Assembly: GCA_002011165.2 (NCBI GenBank)
Contig: MTMI02000010.1
Span: 1 to 64,000, forward strand
Source: Candidatus Mnemosynella biddleae
GTDB taxonomy: Archaea; Halobacteriota; Archaeoglobi; Mnemosynellales; Mnemosynellaceae
Length of the DNA: 64,000 nucleotides
Direction of reading: 5' to 3'
Each line of letters opens with the position of its first letter. Position 1 is the stretch's first letter. Of this stretch, positions 7,816-16,945 are shown piece by piece. The notes under the pieces are model-generated. The model searched no databases. It had not been told where the DNA came from and worked only from the letters and a program-made list of their open reading frames with translations. Both the position numbers and the translations under genes were made by a program.

Positions 7816-8842
7816 TCTCAGTTGTGTTCGGATATTTTGGATATTTCAGCAACTCTTTTGGGAGATGTTTTAATATTTCGTCTTTTCTCTCAAGTAAAAC
7901 ATCAATAAGATTCTTCGCGGTGGAGCAAACAAGCTCAAAACCTTTCTGACCCCAAAAACGTTCTCTGTTAAAGAAGAGACACCTACCGCCGCAAAAACTG
8001 AAATACTCGCATTCTGGACATGGATCAATAATCTCTACGCTTTTTATTCTCCCCTCATAAATAGTTCCTAGTTCGTTCCACTCGAAATCTGGACAAATTG
8101 GACATGCGAGTATCCTTCCGTCTGGTGTTATTGCAAAAGAATTGAACCCTGAACCACAAGGAGGATGATCGTACCCTCTTTCCATCGCAGAGAGGACTCC
8201 AAGAAAAGGAACAACTCCGTGCACTATTCCTCTTTTCATCTCTTCCAGCCAGAAGTCAACAAGTTTTCTGATATCTCTGTTATACCTTTCTGTCCAGCTC
8301 TTAAATTCCTTCCAAATTCCTTCATTACTCCAAATAGCATCTATCTGCCAGTGAACATGAGTGAAGATATTGAGGGAGAGAACATGAAGAACATCTTTGA
8401 AGATCTCTGTTCTCTGAGTTGCGACCATTCTAGCTATGAGTTCACCATGGAAGCTCTTTTTAAGGCTTCTTACATTTTTGAGAACCCTATCATAACTCCC
8501 TTCTCTGTAAAAATCGTGAACTTGTTTTCTACCGTCGAATGAGACTAAAATCGTGGAGAACTTACTCAAATAATCCCTTTCGAGAGAGTTAAGAAGAGTG
8601 CCGTTTGTTTGAAGGATGAATCTCTTTGCCTCTATCTCATCTATCACCTTTTTCATCATTTTCACTTCTAATAGAGGTTCTCCGCCGTAAAAGGCTATGA
8701 TGGGCTCTTTATCAGTAGAAAGGAAGTCCCGAAGATCTTTCAGCTCGTAAGTTATCTTCTCACTCATCAATCCTTTTTCAAAACCTCCACAATATTTGCA
8801 CCTGAGATTGCACCTCGGAGTAAGAATGATGAGATAAAGCAT
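7805..8842 (-). CDS. Radical SAM enzyme with SPASM-type C-terminus, putative peptide modifier
   Basis: The N-terminus carries the radical SAM motif CNLRCKYC (residues about 11-18), followed by YGGEPLL. The C-terminal third has a Cys-rich SPASM/Twitch region (CGSG, ACPICPDF, CPECEYFSFCGGRC) that would bind auxiliary [4Fe-4S] clusters. Such 340-residue archaeal proteins are usually annotated as peptide-modifying or sulfatase-maturation-like enzymes. No sulfatase or obvious short precursor peptide is visible nearby. The start follows GAGGAGGG. It is convergent with the frameshifted KaiC gene and divergent from the MATE exporter. Confidence 0.8.
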   Translation of the reverse strand: MLYLIILTPRCNLRCKYCGGFEKGLMSEKITYELKDLRDFLSTDKEPIIAFYGGEPLLEVKMMKKVIDEIEAKRFILQTNGTLLNSLERDYLSKFSTILVSFDGRKQVHDFYREGSYDRVLKNVRSLKKSFHGELIARMVATQRTEIFKDVLHVLSLNIFTHVHWQIDAIWSNEGIWKEFKSWTERYNRDIRKLVDFWLEEMKRGIVHGVVPFLGVLSAMERGYDHPPCGSGFNSFAITPDGRILACPICPDFEWNELGTIYEGRIKSVEIIDPCPECEYFSFCGGRCLFFNRERFWGQKGFELVCSTAKNLIDVLLERKDEILKHLPKELLKYPKYPNTTEIIP

Positions 8843-8924
8843 AGATACCCTCCTCTTTTTTGAGAAGATTTATATTTGAAGTTCTCATTGAAATCCCCTT
8901 TGATTAATTCTGTGAGGCGATGAG

Positions 8925-10310
8925 TTGGAGAGAACTACTGAAGGTGTTCGAATATTAACTGGCGAGCCCGAAAAGGCGATAGTAAAGCTTTCTATTCCGA
9001 TGATGATAGGGATGCTTCTTCAGACAATCTACAACCTTGCTGATGCTATATGGATCTCCGGGTTAGGACATGAAGCTCTCAGCGCAATCGGAATTTTCTT
9101 CCCGATTTTCATGGGAATTGTGTCACTCTCTTCTGGGCTAAGTATAGGAGTTAGTTCAGCAATTTCAAGAAGAATAGGAGCAAAGAATAGAGAATCTGCA
9201 AATAGATGCGCCTCTTACGGCTTGAGTCTCTCGCTTATCCTTGGAATATCAATAACACTTCTCCTTCTGGCAACCATGGAGAAAATAATTGATCTAATGA
9301 GTGTTGAGGATTTGGTGGCATCTTTAACGATGATTTATTCGAAAATCATCATATCGGGGTCTATTTTCCTCGTTCTCAGCATGATGCTTGGAGGAGTTTT
9401 ACGAGGAGAAGGAGATGCAAAAAGATCCACTTATGCTCTCGCTTTCGGCTCCATCCTTAACATTATACTTGATCCGATTTTCATTTACCTTCTCGACCTC
9501 AGGATCGCGGGAGCCGCATACGCCACGGTGCTCTCGATGATTCTCTCCAATGTTCTCCTTCTATACTGGCTTTTTGGAAAGAAGGATAGCTTCATTGAGA
9601 TCTCCTTCATAAAACTCTCTCTTGATAGAGATCTCAGGGAAATTTTCAGGGTGGGAGTTCCCTCCTCTGCCTCTCAACTCTTAATGTCAATAGCGATGTT
9701 TGTGCTCAATACACTCATACTCAGCGTGGGAGGAGAGGAAGGGATTGCAATCTTCACAACTTCCTGGAGAGTGATCACTTTTGGAATAGTGCCTCTTTTT
9801 GGCATGGCTTCAGCTACCACCGCAGTAACGGGAGCTTTTTACGGAGCAAGAGATGCTGATAAGCTTGGGAAAGCCTATTTTTATTCCATAAAACTCTCAT
9901 TTATCATAGGACTGCTTGTTTCCTCCATTATAATCATTTTTGCCCCACAAATCTCCCAGCTCTTCACGTACTCCATTGAATCCCAGAGCTTCTACAGAGA
10001 ATTGATTTCTTCAATGAGGATTTTGGCTTTCTTCCTTCCTACCGCACCGCTTGGAATAATGACCGCTTCCATGTTTCAGGGGATTGGAAAAGGAGAGAGA
10101 GCGCTTCTGGTAACTATATTTCGAGCACTTATTTTACAACTTGCCTTTGCCTATCTCTTAATCCGTCTTTTCCCTCTCGGACTCATGAGCGTGTGGTTCG
10201 GAATAGTTCTCGGAAATGCTTTTGCTGCGTTTCTCGCTTTCTTCTGGGGATTCCTCACAATAAGATCTCTCAAAAGAGCTTTCCGTAAGTATTCCGAGAT
10301 CTCTGAGTAG
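8925..10310 (+). CDS. MATE-family multidrug/cation antiporter
   Basis: The 461-residue protein has about twelve hydrophobic helices. The typical MATE N-terminus is present (PEKAIVKLSIPMMIGMLLQT, then YNLADAIWISGLGHEALSAIG). The second half repeats the pattern from about residue 230. It would export organic cations or metabolites using an ion gradient. I use a TTG start eight bases after GAGG. Its last 150 bases are overlapped on the other strand by the tail of the DHH gene. Confidence 0.9.
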   Translation: MERTTEGVRILTGEPEKAIVKLSIPMMIGMLLQTIYNLADAIWISGLGHEALSAIGIFFPIFMGIVSLSSGLSIGVSSAISRRIGAKNRESANRCASYGLSLSLILGISITLLLLATMEKIIDLMSVEDLVASLTMIYSKIIISGSIFLVLSMMLGGVLRGEGDAKRSTYALAFGSILNIILDPIFIYLLDLRIAGAAYATVLSMILSNVLLLYWLFGKKDSFIEISFIKLSLDRDLREIFRVGVPSSASQLLMSIAMFVLNTLILSVGGEEGIAIFTTSWRVITFGIVPLFGMASATTAVTGAFYGARDADKLGKAYFYSIKLSFIIGLLVSSIIIIFAPQISQLFTYSIESQSFYRELISSMRILAFFLPTAPLGIMTASMFQGIGKGERALLVTIFRALILQLAFAYLLIRLFPLGLMSVWFGIVLGNAFAAFLAFFWGFLTIRSLKRAFRKYSEISE

Positions 10311-11111
10311 CTCCTCCATTCTCTCGCTGCTAACATTTGCGCCACTCGCTTTCAGATGCCCTCCTCCACCAAACTTCTTTGCAATTTCAAGAACGTTTTC
10401 TTCAGTTTGCGTTCTAAATTCTACTCTTGCTCCGTTTTTATTAAGATAAACTATTGCAATGATATCTATGGGTTCTTCACTCTTCCTCTTCAGTTCCTCC
10501 AGAACCATGAAAGTTGGAACCGGATTCTCTGGAAATACAACTGAGATTCTCTTACCTTCTTTTTCGAGGACTCTCACAGTTAGATTTTCCAGCGATTTTA
10601 CGGCATATCTTTCGAACTCCTCTCTTATGCCTCTGTAATCATCTCTCTCAATAACCTCTATACCTTCGTTCGCAATATCGCGAGAGAGCTGAGATAGCTT
10701 TCTTTCCATGAAATTACCTCTGAACTTGAACCTTATGCCTGCTATCAGTCTCCTCAGCTTTTCTCCCTCTTCACTTCTAACCTCATTCACATCTATTTCA
10801 TCCGCAAGTGAGGAGAAGTCGAAAACGGAGAGATAACGAGAGACTATGGAGGTTGCACTCCTCTGAGTTGAATCTATCAAAAACTCCACATTATCAGGTT
10901 GAAGTTCGGGACTCCAGACGTGGTGATCGATCCAGAGAACTCTAGAATAAAGAGATGCGGCCCGAATCGCATCTCTGTTCCCCGAAATGTCAAGAACAAA
11001 GAGTTCATCCGATGTCGAAGCTCTTAGAAGGGTTCTTAAAATATCCCGAAACAATCTGTTGTGTGTACTGAACTTTATAAGAGAGACTTCTGAACCGCAT
11101 GCCTTCAGCAT
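10158..11111 (-). CDS. DHH/DHHA1-family phosphoesterase with anomalous start and antisense tail
   Basis: The reading frame contains WIDHHVW (the DHH motif) near residue 80 and the DHHA1 signature FGGGGHLKASGA near residue 245, so this is a NrnA/RecJ-like phosphoesterase acting on short oligonucleotides or related substrates. Two things are odd. The first in-frame ATG is 11111, yet the preceding codons encode the conserved first strand and HNDSDG motif, running back to about 11165 with no ATG, GTG or TTG. The gene may begin at a rare ATC (11165) or the sequence may contain an error. Also, after the domain end the frame runs about 50 residues into the antisense of the MATE gene. Confidence 0.8.
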   Translation of the reverse strand: MLKACGSEVSLIKFSTHNRLFRDILRTLLRASTSDELFVLDISGNRDAIRAASLYSRVLWIDHHVWSPELQPDNVEFLIDSTQRSATSIVSRYLSVFDFSSLADEIDVNEVRSEEGEKLRRLIAGIRFKFRGNFMERKLSQLSRDIANEGIEVIERDDYRGIREEFERYAVKSLENLTVRVLEKEGKRISVVFPENPVPTFMVLEELKRKSEEPIDIIAIVYLNKNGARVEFRTQTEENVLEIAKKFGGGGHLKASGANVSSERMEELLRDLGILTESSFERSYCEESPEESEKRSKSISENYSEPHAHESEREKTD

Positions 11112-11169
11112 TGTTGCGGCTGAGAGGACTCCGTCAGAATCATTATGCGTTACGATGACCTTGATCTCA

Positions 11170-12363
11170 CTACCCCCCTACAATTAATATTGTAACAAGA
11201 TCCCCGAGAAAAATTGCAAAGATGAGGCCCGCAGTAAGAGGTACCATAAATGGAACTCCATAAGTAACCCACACCTTTTCCTTTCTTTTCCGAAGCTCTA
11301 TTAAATCTTTCTCATCGAAATCGAATCCTCTGTAACTCAAAATGATCTCATCTCTGGAGACTTTTTCCAGTATCTTGAAGCGGGAATATCCGCTTTTTCT
11401 TTTTCTTTCCTCTTCAATGAGATCGTCCAATCTTTTTTGAGTTGCATAAAATACCATCAGAGGTTTCGGTGGCTTTTCACCTTCCTTCATATTTCTGAAG
11501 AAATAGAGGAATATCAGAAAAAGAGAGAGAAGATTGAAAATAACCGCATTGAAGAGGACTGAGAGTGGAAAAGTCCCGAAAGAGATTAGAAGAGACGCAA
11601 ATAGGAGTGGAAAGGTGAGAGGAAAGTGGAGATTCAGGAGTTTGAAGACTACATGTAAGAAGAGAGAGAGAAGAGTTATCAGAATAAGTGGTTTGATGAG
11701 AAGAAGAGGGTGGAGAAGAGCGAGTAAAGGAGGATGAGTCGGAGAGAAGAAGGTGGGATAATAGGGAAAAATTATGGAGAGAGACCAAAGAGCTTTCGCA
11801 TCTGCACCTCCGAAAATCCCATAGAGATAGAGAAGATATCCAAAGGTGAAAGAGGAGAGGAATGAAATTAAAAAGCTTGAAGAGATTCCTCCTGCTCTGA
11901 AAAGTACGAGTGCGTTAAAAACTACGAGAATAGAAGAGAGAGTGAATGAAAGAGGAATGAAATATTTGGCTTTTGGAGTGAGGAGTGTGGAAAGGGACAA
12001 AAGTAGGACTATAAGAAGGAGAGTTGAAGAAAAAGAGATAATAAGATGAAATATAGAAGAGACCAGAATCAAGACAAGAAGTATCAGAATTGTTTTGTAA
12101 GACTCGAGCTGAAGATTTTCAAATTCAAGAAAATCGGATATGAGAAGATAGGAGAGGAAAAAGGAGAGAATAAATGAGATTGAAGTGATAGCCAGAAGAG
12201 GTTTTCCCAAAGAGAGAAATTGAGAGGAAAGAATTGCCAAACCCAGAGAGGATGAGACGATCCAGAGATTGTTGGAAACCCTTCTCTCCCTGATATCGGT
12301 GTAGCACGCATAAATGAAGATTGGGATGACCAAAAGAGCTCTCAGAAGATCAAATTCTAAAAT
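11170..12363 (-). CDS. Archaeal prepilin/archaellin peptidase (A24 family, FlaK/PibD-like)
   Basis: This polytopic membrane aspartic peptidase has the two catalytic motifs of the family: YTDIRERRVSN in the first loop and GGADAKAL near the middle. A long hydrophobic stretch lies between them, and a soluble C-terminal segment ends in a final membrane helix. It would cleave the class III signal peptides of archaellins and pilins and is the expected processing enzyme for the flaB product near 51 kb. The strong ribosome site AGGAGGTGAT lies inside the stop region of the preceding gene, and the best-spaced downstream codon is ATT (12363). A TTG at 12381 precedes the ribosome site, so it is an unlikely start. 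Confidence 0.85.
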   Translation of the reverse strand: MLEFDLLRALLVIPIFIYACYTDIRERRVSNNLWIVSSSLGLAILSSQFLSLGKPLLAITSISFILSFFLSYLLISDFLEFENLQLESYKTILILLVLILVSSIFHLIISFSSTLLLIVLLLSLSTLLTPKAKYFIPLSFTLSSILVVFNALVLFRAGGISSSFLISFLSSFTFGYLLYLYGIFGGADAKALWSLSIIFPYYPTFFSPTHPPLLALLHPLLLIKPLILITLLSLFLHVVFKLLNLHFPLTFPLLFASLLISFGTFPLSVLFNAVIFNLLSLFLIFLYFFRNMKEGEKPPKPLMVFYATQKRLDDLIEEERKRKSGYSRFKILEKVSRDEIILSYRGFDFDEKDLIELRKRKEKVWVTYGVPFMVPLTAGLIFAIFLGDLVTILIVGG

Positions 12364-12367
12364 CAGA

Positions 12368-13045
12368 TCACCTCCTCGCAACCTTTATCTCTGGAAGATC
12401 TCCGTAAAATGCGCAGGAGTCTTCAAAGACCACGAGAGCTCCAAAAACGCCCTTCTTAGACACTATTTTCCTGAGATCTTCCTCCACCGTCTCTGGAGTT
12501 GCAATGTTGCAGAGAGCGGTTGCACCCGCATCTGCCAAAATTGCATCTTCTGCAACCACTGTTGCAGCGTTTGCAACACCGAAGCTTATGGAATGACCGA
12601 TGGAAGAAGATGATGTGCAGATTCCAACAATTCTCTCGGAGGGAGGAAACTCCATGAATACTCTGAAGTTCTTGTTACCGTGATGAACTTCTATCTTCCT
12701 TCTCCTACTGTTCTTCATCGCTATATCGCCCCCGTTCTCCACAAAACCGTCTTCGCATCCCATTTCCACAAGCCTCTCCATCGTCATCTGGGCTATCGCA
12801 CCCGCAACAGATGCCATGGGACCTACTCCAAAAATAGATGATGCATTACACATTCTTTTAACTATCTCTGGAGCGTCTTCAAAAGGTTCATGAGGTTCAA
12901 GAGTGACTGCAAAAATTGGATCTCTAATAATATAAGCTTCAAGCTGTCCACGAAGAAATGCAATCGTTCTTTCAGCCTCTTTCAAGAATTTTTCGTCTGC
13001 TTCAATCGTTGCAATCGTCTCTTTAATCCTCACCGTCCTTCTCAT
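12368..13045 (-). CDS. UPF0280/COG2122 (ApbE-like) protein of the homocysteine pathway
   Basis: The protein starts MRRTVRIKETIATIEADEKF and has the glycine-rich VGPMASVAGAIA and ENGGDIAM segments characteristic of the UPF0280/ApbE-like fold. In Methanosarcina the COG2122 protein was linked genetically to homocysteine formation together with the two proteins encoded just upstream here. The start overlaps the preceding ferredoxin-like gene by ATGA, so translation is coupled. The exact reaction is not established. Confidence 0.85.
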   Translation of the reverse strand: MRRTVRIKETIATIEADEKFLKEAERTIAFLRGQLEAYIIRDPIFAVTLEPHEPFEDAPEIVKRMCNASSIFGVGPMASVAGAIAQMTMERLVEMGCEDGFVENGGDIAMKNSRRRKIEVHHGNKNFRVFMEFPPSERIVGICTSSSSIGHSISFGVANAATVVAEDAILADAGATALCNIATPETVEEDLRKIVSKKGVFGALVVFEDSCAFYGDLPEIKVARR

Positions 13046-13431
13046 ATCGTCACCAAGGATAGAGCTCCATGGGGACATGAAGTAACGCAAAGACCGCACT
13101 GAACGCACCTATCCTCGTGAAGTTTCAACTTGAAATCGGTGTCGAAAGAGAACGCCGAAGTCGGACAAATCGATACGCAGAGCCCACAATCCACGCAGAG
13201 ATCTGTGTTGTGCTCCACAACACTTTTTACTTCCTGCACCTCAACTCCATATCTTTCGAACTCTTTTTTGACCTCTTTGCAGAACTCATCTGGGACTTCA
13301 AGCAACATCTCTCCTCCATTATGATCGATTCTTGCTCGGAGTATATTTATCGGTGCTTTCGTCGCAAGGACTACTTGAGAAATTATCGGATTTCTCACGA
13401 TTCTGTGAGAGAACTTTATGTGGAGTCTCAT
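13042..13431 (-). CDS. NIL-domain protein with two [4Fe-4S] ferredoxin motifs
   Basis: The 129 residues comprise an N-terminal NIL-like domain (about 1-75) and a bacterial-type ferredoxin domain with two clusters, CVDCGLCVSICP and CVQCGLCVTSCP. It is the partner of the DUF39/CBS protein in sulfide-dependent homocysteine synthesis in methanogens, presumably supplying electrons. It overlaps the upstream gene by ATGA and the downstream gene by ATGA, so the three form a tight operon. Confidence 0.9.
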   Translation of the reverse strand: MRLHIKFSHRIVRNPIISQVVLATKAPINILRARIDHNGGEMLLEVPDEFCKEVKKEFERYGVEVQEVKSVVEHNTDLCVDCGLCVSICPTSAFSFDTDFKLKLHEDRCVQCGLCVTSCPHGALSLVTI

Positions 13432-14921
13432 GAATATCGCCTCCCAACAAGTTTGCTTATGTCCTCAGTGGTCACGATGCCTATAACCTTTCTTCCAGAG
13501 GTTATTACTGGTAAAGCTGAGATGTCATGCTGTTCCATTTTTCTTGCTGCACTCTCAATACCTTCATCAGGAATTGCGGTGACGACATTTTTGGTCATCA
13601 CCTTTTCGACGCTTCCTTCTACTCCTCCCGCAACCGCTTTGGCGATATCAAAGGATGTAACAATTCCCACGAGTATCCCGTTTCTCACAACGGGGAGATG
13701 ATTTATTCCGCTCGTGACTATCAGTTTGGCAACATCTTTGATATTCGCATCCGCCGAGACTGTGACTGCGGGAGAGGTCATGACATCTCTTACTAAAACA
13801 CCTCTTTCATGCTTCATCGGTCTGAACTCTCTGTCTCTCGGAAGCCTCTCCACTGGAGCGCTCAGGAAAAATTCTCCTCTTTCAATCCACTTCTTAAGTT
13901 CATCCGCAATTTCGAGAGCAGTTCTGTAACTCGAAAGAGGTGAGACCGGAACTTCTTCTCCGTTTATTTCCACCTTACCGCTCTTAAGTTCCGCATAACT
14001 GACAGTTCTGATAACAGGTCTGTTTCGAGATGCAATCCCATAATCTAAGATGTTAACTTTTATATCCTCATCCTTTATTGCAGTTTTTCTCGCCATATCG
14101 GCATCAAGAATTGGAATTGGAATCCCAATTCCAACATAAAGAGATGTCCCGTATTTCGGGAAAGTTGCAGCATCCAGAAATTTGGGGCTCATCTCCTTTA
14201 AATTTCCGCAAACCATGAGAGTGCCAAAGTGATTTTTAGGAGAGTGCTGAGTCCCTTCTCCTATGACGTATCCTCTGGCTCCACAGAGGAAAATTCTTGT
14301 TCCAATCCCAATTGTTCTATATTCGGGATCATTATTCAAAGGTGAAAGAGCTCCCGCACCCGAAAATGTTACATTTCCAAATCTTGGAAGCAGAGTTCCC
14401 ATGTATGTGTAGAGGGTTCTGTCTGTAGAGTTCGTTGCAGCATTGTAGCGCTGATACGCATTTCTGGGATTCACCATGATGGCCTGATTGAGATCCTCTA
14501 TTGTTATCGTTGTTCTTATCTCCTTTCTCGGATAGCAATCGGTCCCATAAGCTGTTGCTCTGAGTTCCACAGACTTTCTGAGTACAAGATCCTCTATGAC
14601 ATGAGCACCTCCATACTCCATTCCCCTCGTTTCTGAGAGTTGAGTTGCACCTATATATGCATCCACCGCAGCAACACCGGTGTAGGCTTCCACATCATTT
14701 AGCCAAATCCTCTGCATTTTAATCGGTGGTTCAGCATGACCGAAATTCAGGAAAACGCCAGAAGAACACATGGCTCCAAAGGTTCCGGTCGTCACAATAT
14801 CCACTTCCTTCGCCGCTTCTTCAGCTCCGAGTTCCTCAACAATCTCTGGCATCTCATCTGCTCTGACAACGCAAACGTTTCCCTCTCTGATTTTCTGGTT
14901 GATCTCCTCTATGGTTTTCAT
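13428..14921 (-). CDS. Homocysteine biosynthesis protein (DUF39/COG1900) with C-terminal CBS pair
   Basis: The 497-residue protein has the long DUF39 domain (about 1-365, with VVTTGTFGAMCSSGVFLNFG near residue 45 and a conserved TDCYPRKEIR) and two CBS motifs at about 378-495 (VRDVMTSPAVTVS and VEKVMTKNVVTAI). In methanogens this protein helps convert aspartate semialdehyde and sulfide to homocysteine. The CBS pair suggests control by an adenylate or SAM-like ligand. It leads the three-gene operon and is preceded by a TATA-like TTTATATT in the intergenic space shared with the divergent kinase-like gene. Confidence 0.9.
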   Translation of the reverse strand: MKTIEEINQKIREGNVCVVRADEMPEIVEELGAEEAAKEVDIVTTGTFGAMCSSGVFLNFGHAEPPIKMQRIWLNDVEAYTGVAAVDAYIGATQLSETRGMEYGGAHVIEDLVLRKSVELRATAYGTDCYPRKEIRTTITIEDLNQAIMVNPRNAYQRYNAATNSTDRTLYTYMGTLLPRFGNVTFSGAGALSPLNNDPEYRTIGIGTRIFLCGARGYVIGEGTQHSPKNHFGTLMVCGNLKEMSPKFLDAATFPKYGTSLYVGIGIPIPILDADMARKTAIKDEDIKVNILDYGIASRNRPVIRTVSYAELKSGKVEINGEEVPVSPLSSYRTALEIADELKKWIERGEFFLSAPVERLPRDREFRPMKHERGVLVRDVMTSPAVTVSADANIKDVAKLIVTSGINHLPVVRNGILVGIVTSFDIAKAVAGGVEGSVEKVMTKNVVTAIPDEGIESAARKMEQHDISALPVITSGRKVIGIVTTEDISKLVGRRYS

Positions 14922-14958
14922 GATTAGAGGTTATAACAATAGTTAATATAAATAACTT

Positions 14959-15915
14959 ATGGTAATAACCTGCGAAGGTTTTTCATCTCAGAAAACAGAA
15001 ACTTCTTTGAATATGCCTTGGTTAGAAATAAACTCCCTTGGGGGTATATCAGAAGCATTTAAAAAACTCCCACCTCTAGATCAGAGCAGAATGATTCCCA
15101 GAGCAACATTACCGATAAATATCCTTGATATAAAAGAGGTGGAGAGATTTTTGAACGACAACGAGGAGATTAACCAGATACTCTCCGAAAAAAAGAAGGT
15201 GATTCTCATAGAAGGTTACTTTCCTCCGAAACTCGGAATATGGAGCACGCATAAAGTCCTCAGGATTAACTTCCTGATGGAGGGAAGGAGGAGATTCGTA
15301 ATAGCAAAAGTCATGCCCGAAAAGGCTGGGGAAAAGGAGATGAGATTGCTCATGAAACTCAACAAAATTCTGAATGTTCCCCTTCCTTACACCTTTCACT
15401 TCGATGAAGGACTTTTAAAAGAGGGATTTTCGAGAGTTCAGGGGATACTGTGGATGAAGTTTGTAAGGCATCTTTCTAACATCGAAGAATTTCTTGTGGA
15501 CTGGTGCTTTGGAAATGTGGATTACATGAATCTTGAGGATTTTTTCCAGCTTATCCACAGAATGTGGAGTATGGGAGTAATGCACAACGATCTGAAAGGG
15601 GAGCACGTTCTCTTCGACGGTCAGAACTGGTATATCATAGATCTCGACAAAGCTGAAGAATACTGTGGAGCAGAGTCGAGAAGAATAGATGCAACAGTTC
15701 TGATAGGTGATTCCACAATCTACTTAGACAAATATCTGAGATTCTATCAAATGACTCCAAATGAGGGATTCATGAAGAGGTATAAGATGTTTGTTGATTA
15801 TTTAATGGAGGGTTTTGAAGTTGAGGCGCTGAAGAAGGATCTCATGGCTCATCAACTGAGAGTCATAAAAAATCCCAAGATTAAAGAAATTCTCAGAAAT
15901 ATACCTACAGCTTGA
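14959..15915 (+). CDS. Protein-kinase-like (RIO/Kdo-kinase-type fold) protein
   Basis: The C-terminal half contains a kinase catalytic loop, GVMHNDLKGEHVLF (about residues 209-222), followed by WYIIDLDKAEEY, matching the HxDxxxxN-like and DxD elements of small atypical kinases. A candidate ATP-binding lysine is in FVIAKVMPE near residue 117. The substrate is unknown. The start is uncertain: ATG 14959 is only a few bases from the TATA-like AATATAAATA, so a TTG at 15007 or an ATG at 15013 may be the real one. It is followed by a CooT-like gene after a few bases. Confidence 0.7.
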   Translation: MVITCEGFSSQKTETSLNMPWLEINSLGGISEAFKKLPPLDQSRMIPRATLPINILDIKEVERFLNDNEEINQILSEKKKVILIEGYFPPKLGIWSTHKVLRINFLMEGRRRFVIAKVMPEKAGEKEMRLLMKLNKILNVPLPYTFHFDEGLLKEGFSRVQGILWMKFVRHLSNIEEFLVDWCFGNVDYMNLEDFFQLIHRMWSMGVMHNDLKGEHVLFDGQNWYIIDLDKAEEYCGAESRRIDATVLIGDSTIYLDKYLRFYQMTPNEGFMKRYKMFVDYLMEGFEVEALKKDLMAHQLRVIKNPKIKEILRNIPTA

Positions 15916-15925
15916 GGTGATGAAG

Positions 15926-16144
15926 ATGTGTGAGTCCAAACTTTACGAGATCTCTGAGCAAGAAAGAAAACTTGTGATGGAGGACGTAATTAAGATCGTG
16001 ATAGATGATGATAGGATTTTGGCAATGGACATATTAGGAAATCAAAAGGAGATTAAAGGGAGACTGAAAGAGGTGAATTTGGGATCGCATGAGATAATTG
16101 TTATTTCTGATCCGAGGTGTCGAAATGAGGCCGAACCTCGATGA
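15926..16144 (+). CDS. CooT-family small nickel-binding protein
   Basis: The product is 72 residues and starts Met-Cys-Glu. The adjacent Cys is the metal ligand in CooT-type proteins, and the small beta-rich body ([22 protein letters not shown], split by one turn) matches the family. I chose the ATG at 15926 because it leaves Cys at position 2 and follows GAGGTGAT with normal spacing. CooT proteins are associated with nickel supply to CO dehydrogenase. No such enzyme is in this window. The gene overlaps the deaminase gene by 20 bases. Confidence 0.75.
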   Translation: MCESKLYEISEQERKLVMEDVIKIVIDDDRILAMDILGNQKEIKGRLKEVNLGSHEIIVISDPRCRNEAEPR

Positions 16145-16634
16145 ATACTTCATGAAGATTGCAGAAGTGGTCGCCACACGATCCACATGCTTGAGAAATA
16201 AGGTTGGGGCGGTGATAGTGAGAGATAAGAGAATTCTGACCACGGGTTATAATGGTGCTCCAAAGGGTATGCCACACTGCTTAGAGATTGGATGTTTAAG
16301 AGATGAGAATAACATACCCTCTGGAGAGAGGCACGAGATCTGCAGAGCGGTTCACGCAGAGCAAAACGCAATAATTCAGGCTGCTCTTCACGGTGTGAGT
16401 ACTGAGAATGCAACCATCTATTGCACACATCAGCCATGTATTCTCTGTGCGAAGATGATAATAAATGCGGGAATTAAAAGAGTCGTCTATAAGAACAGCT
16501 ATCCAGATGAAAACGCACTGAAATTCCTGAGAGATGCCGGAATAGAAGTGGTGAAGCTTGAATGCGAGAGTGATGAGGAGGGAGTGAGCAAAGAAGAAAG
16601 TATGAGAGAGTCGTTGATGACTTCGGATAGATGA
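16125..16634 (+). CDS. dCMP deaminase-family zinc enzyme
   Basis: The 169-residue protein has the deaminase motif HAEQNAI and the zinc ligands PCILCAKM, plus the CxxxxxxxxxC/H insertion (CLEIGC, RHEIC) typical of dCMP deaminases. It would convert dCMP to dUMP for dTTP synthesis. The chosen ATG follows GAGGTGTCGAA. The C-terminal 25 residues are acidic and probably disordered. Confidence 0.85.
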   Translation: MRPNLDEYFMKIAEVVATRSTCLRNKVGAVIVRDKRILTTGYNGAPKGMPHCLEIGCLRDENNIPSGERHEICRAVHAEQNAIIQAALHGVSTENATIYCTHQPCILCAKMIINAGIKRVVYKNSYPDENALKFLRDAGIEVVKLECESDEEGVSKEESMRESLMTSDR

Positions 16635-16819
16635 TGCTTTAAAAGGTACATTACCAAATATTTTTTATTTCATTCGGATCCTAAAAGTTTTAATAGGAGA
16701 AAAGAGGAGACGATTGGAGAATCTGCGAAAATGGAGTGTAAATTCTCGCCATTATATCCAAGGTTGAAATTTATTATTCTTTTATCAGTTAGTATTCTGA
16801 TAATTCTCCTTTGCATTTT

Positions 16820-16945
16820 TGTGCGGTATACGACGAGGTGAACTACTCCGCCCTTTACGGACGGAGCTACTACCTTCAAGGGCTTCTGCCCTATCATCGG
16901 TAGTTCGGGCTGTTCACAACAGCCCTCGCTCCTTTACGGAGCACT
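16820..16945 (-). other. Hairpin cluster at the 3' end of a TnpB remnant (IS200/IS605 end, omega-RNA-like)
   Basis: Several hairpins are packed here: GGGCTGTT-CAC-AACAGCCC at 16907-16925, GCTCC-TTTAC-GGAGC at 16928-16942, GGGC-TTCT-GCCC near 16880, and CTCCG/CGGAG near 16847-16866. They overlap and follow the end of a tnpB fragment on the same strand, where IS200/IS605 elements carry their right end and the TnpB guide RNA scaffold. The assignment is by position and structure only. Confidence 0.45.

Noticed and set aside
11534-12049. Plus-strand basic frames opposite the prepilin peptidase gene
   Set aside because: They are antisense to long hydrophobic helices, which produce Arg/Lys/Glu-rich shadow frames.
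16670-16897. Minus-strand frame downstream of the TnpB remnant
   Set aside because: It starts inside the hairpin cluster and its translation has no protein-like character.
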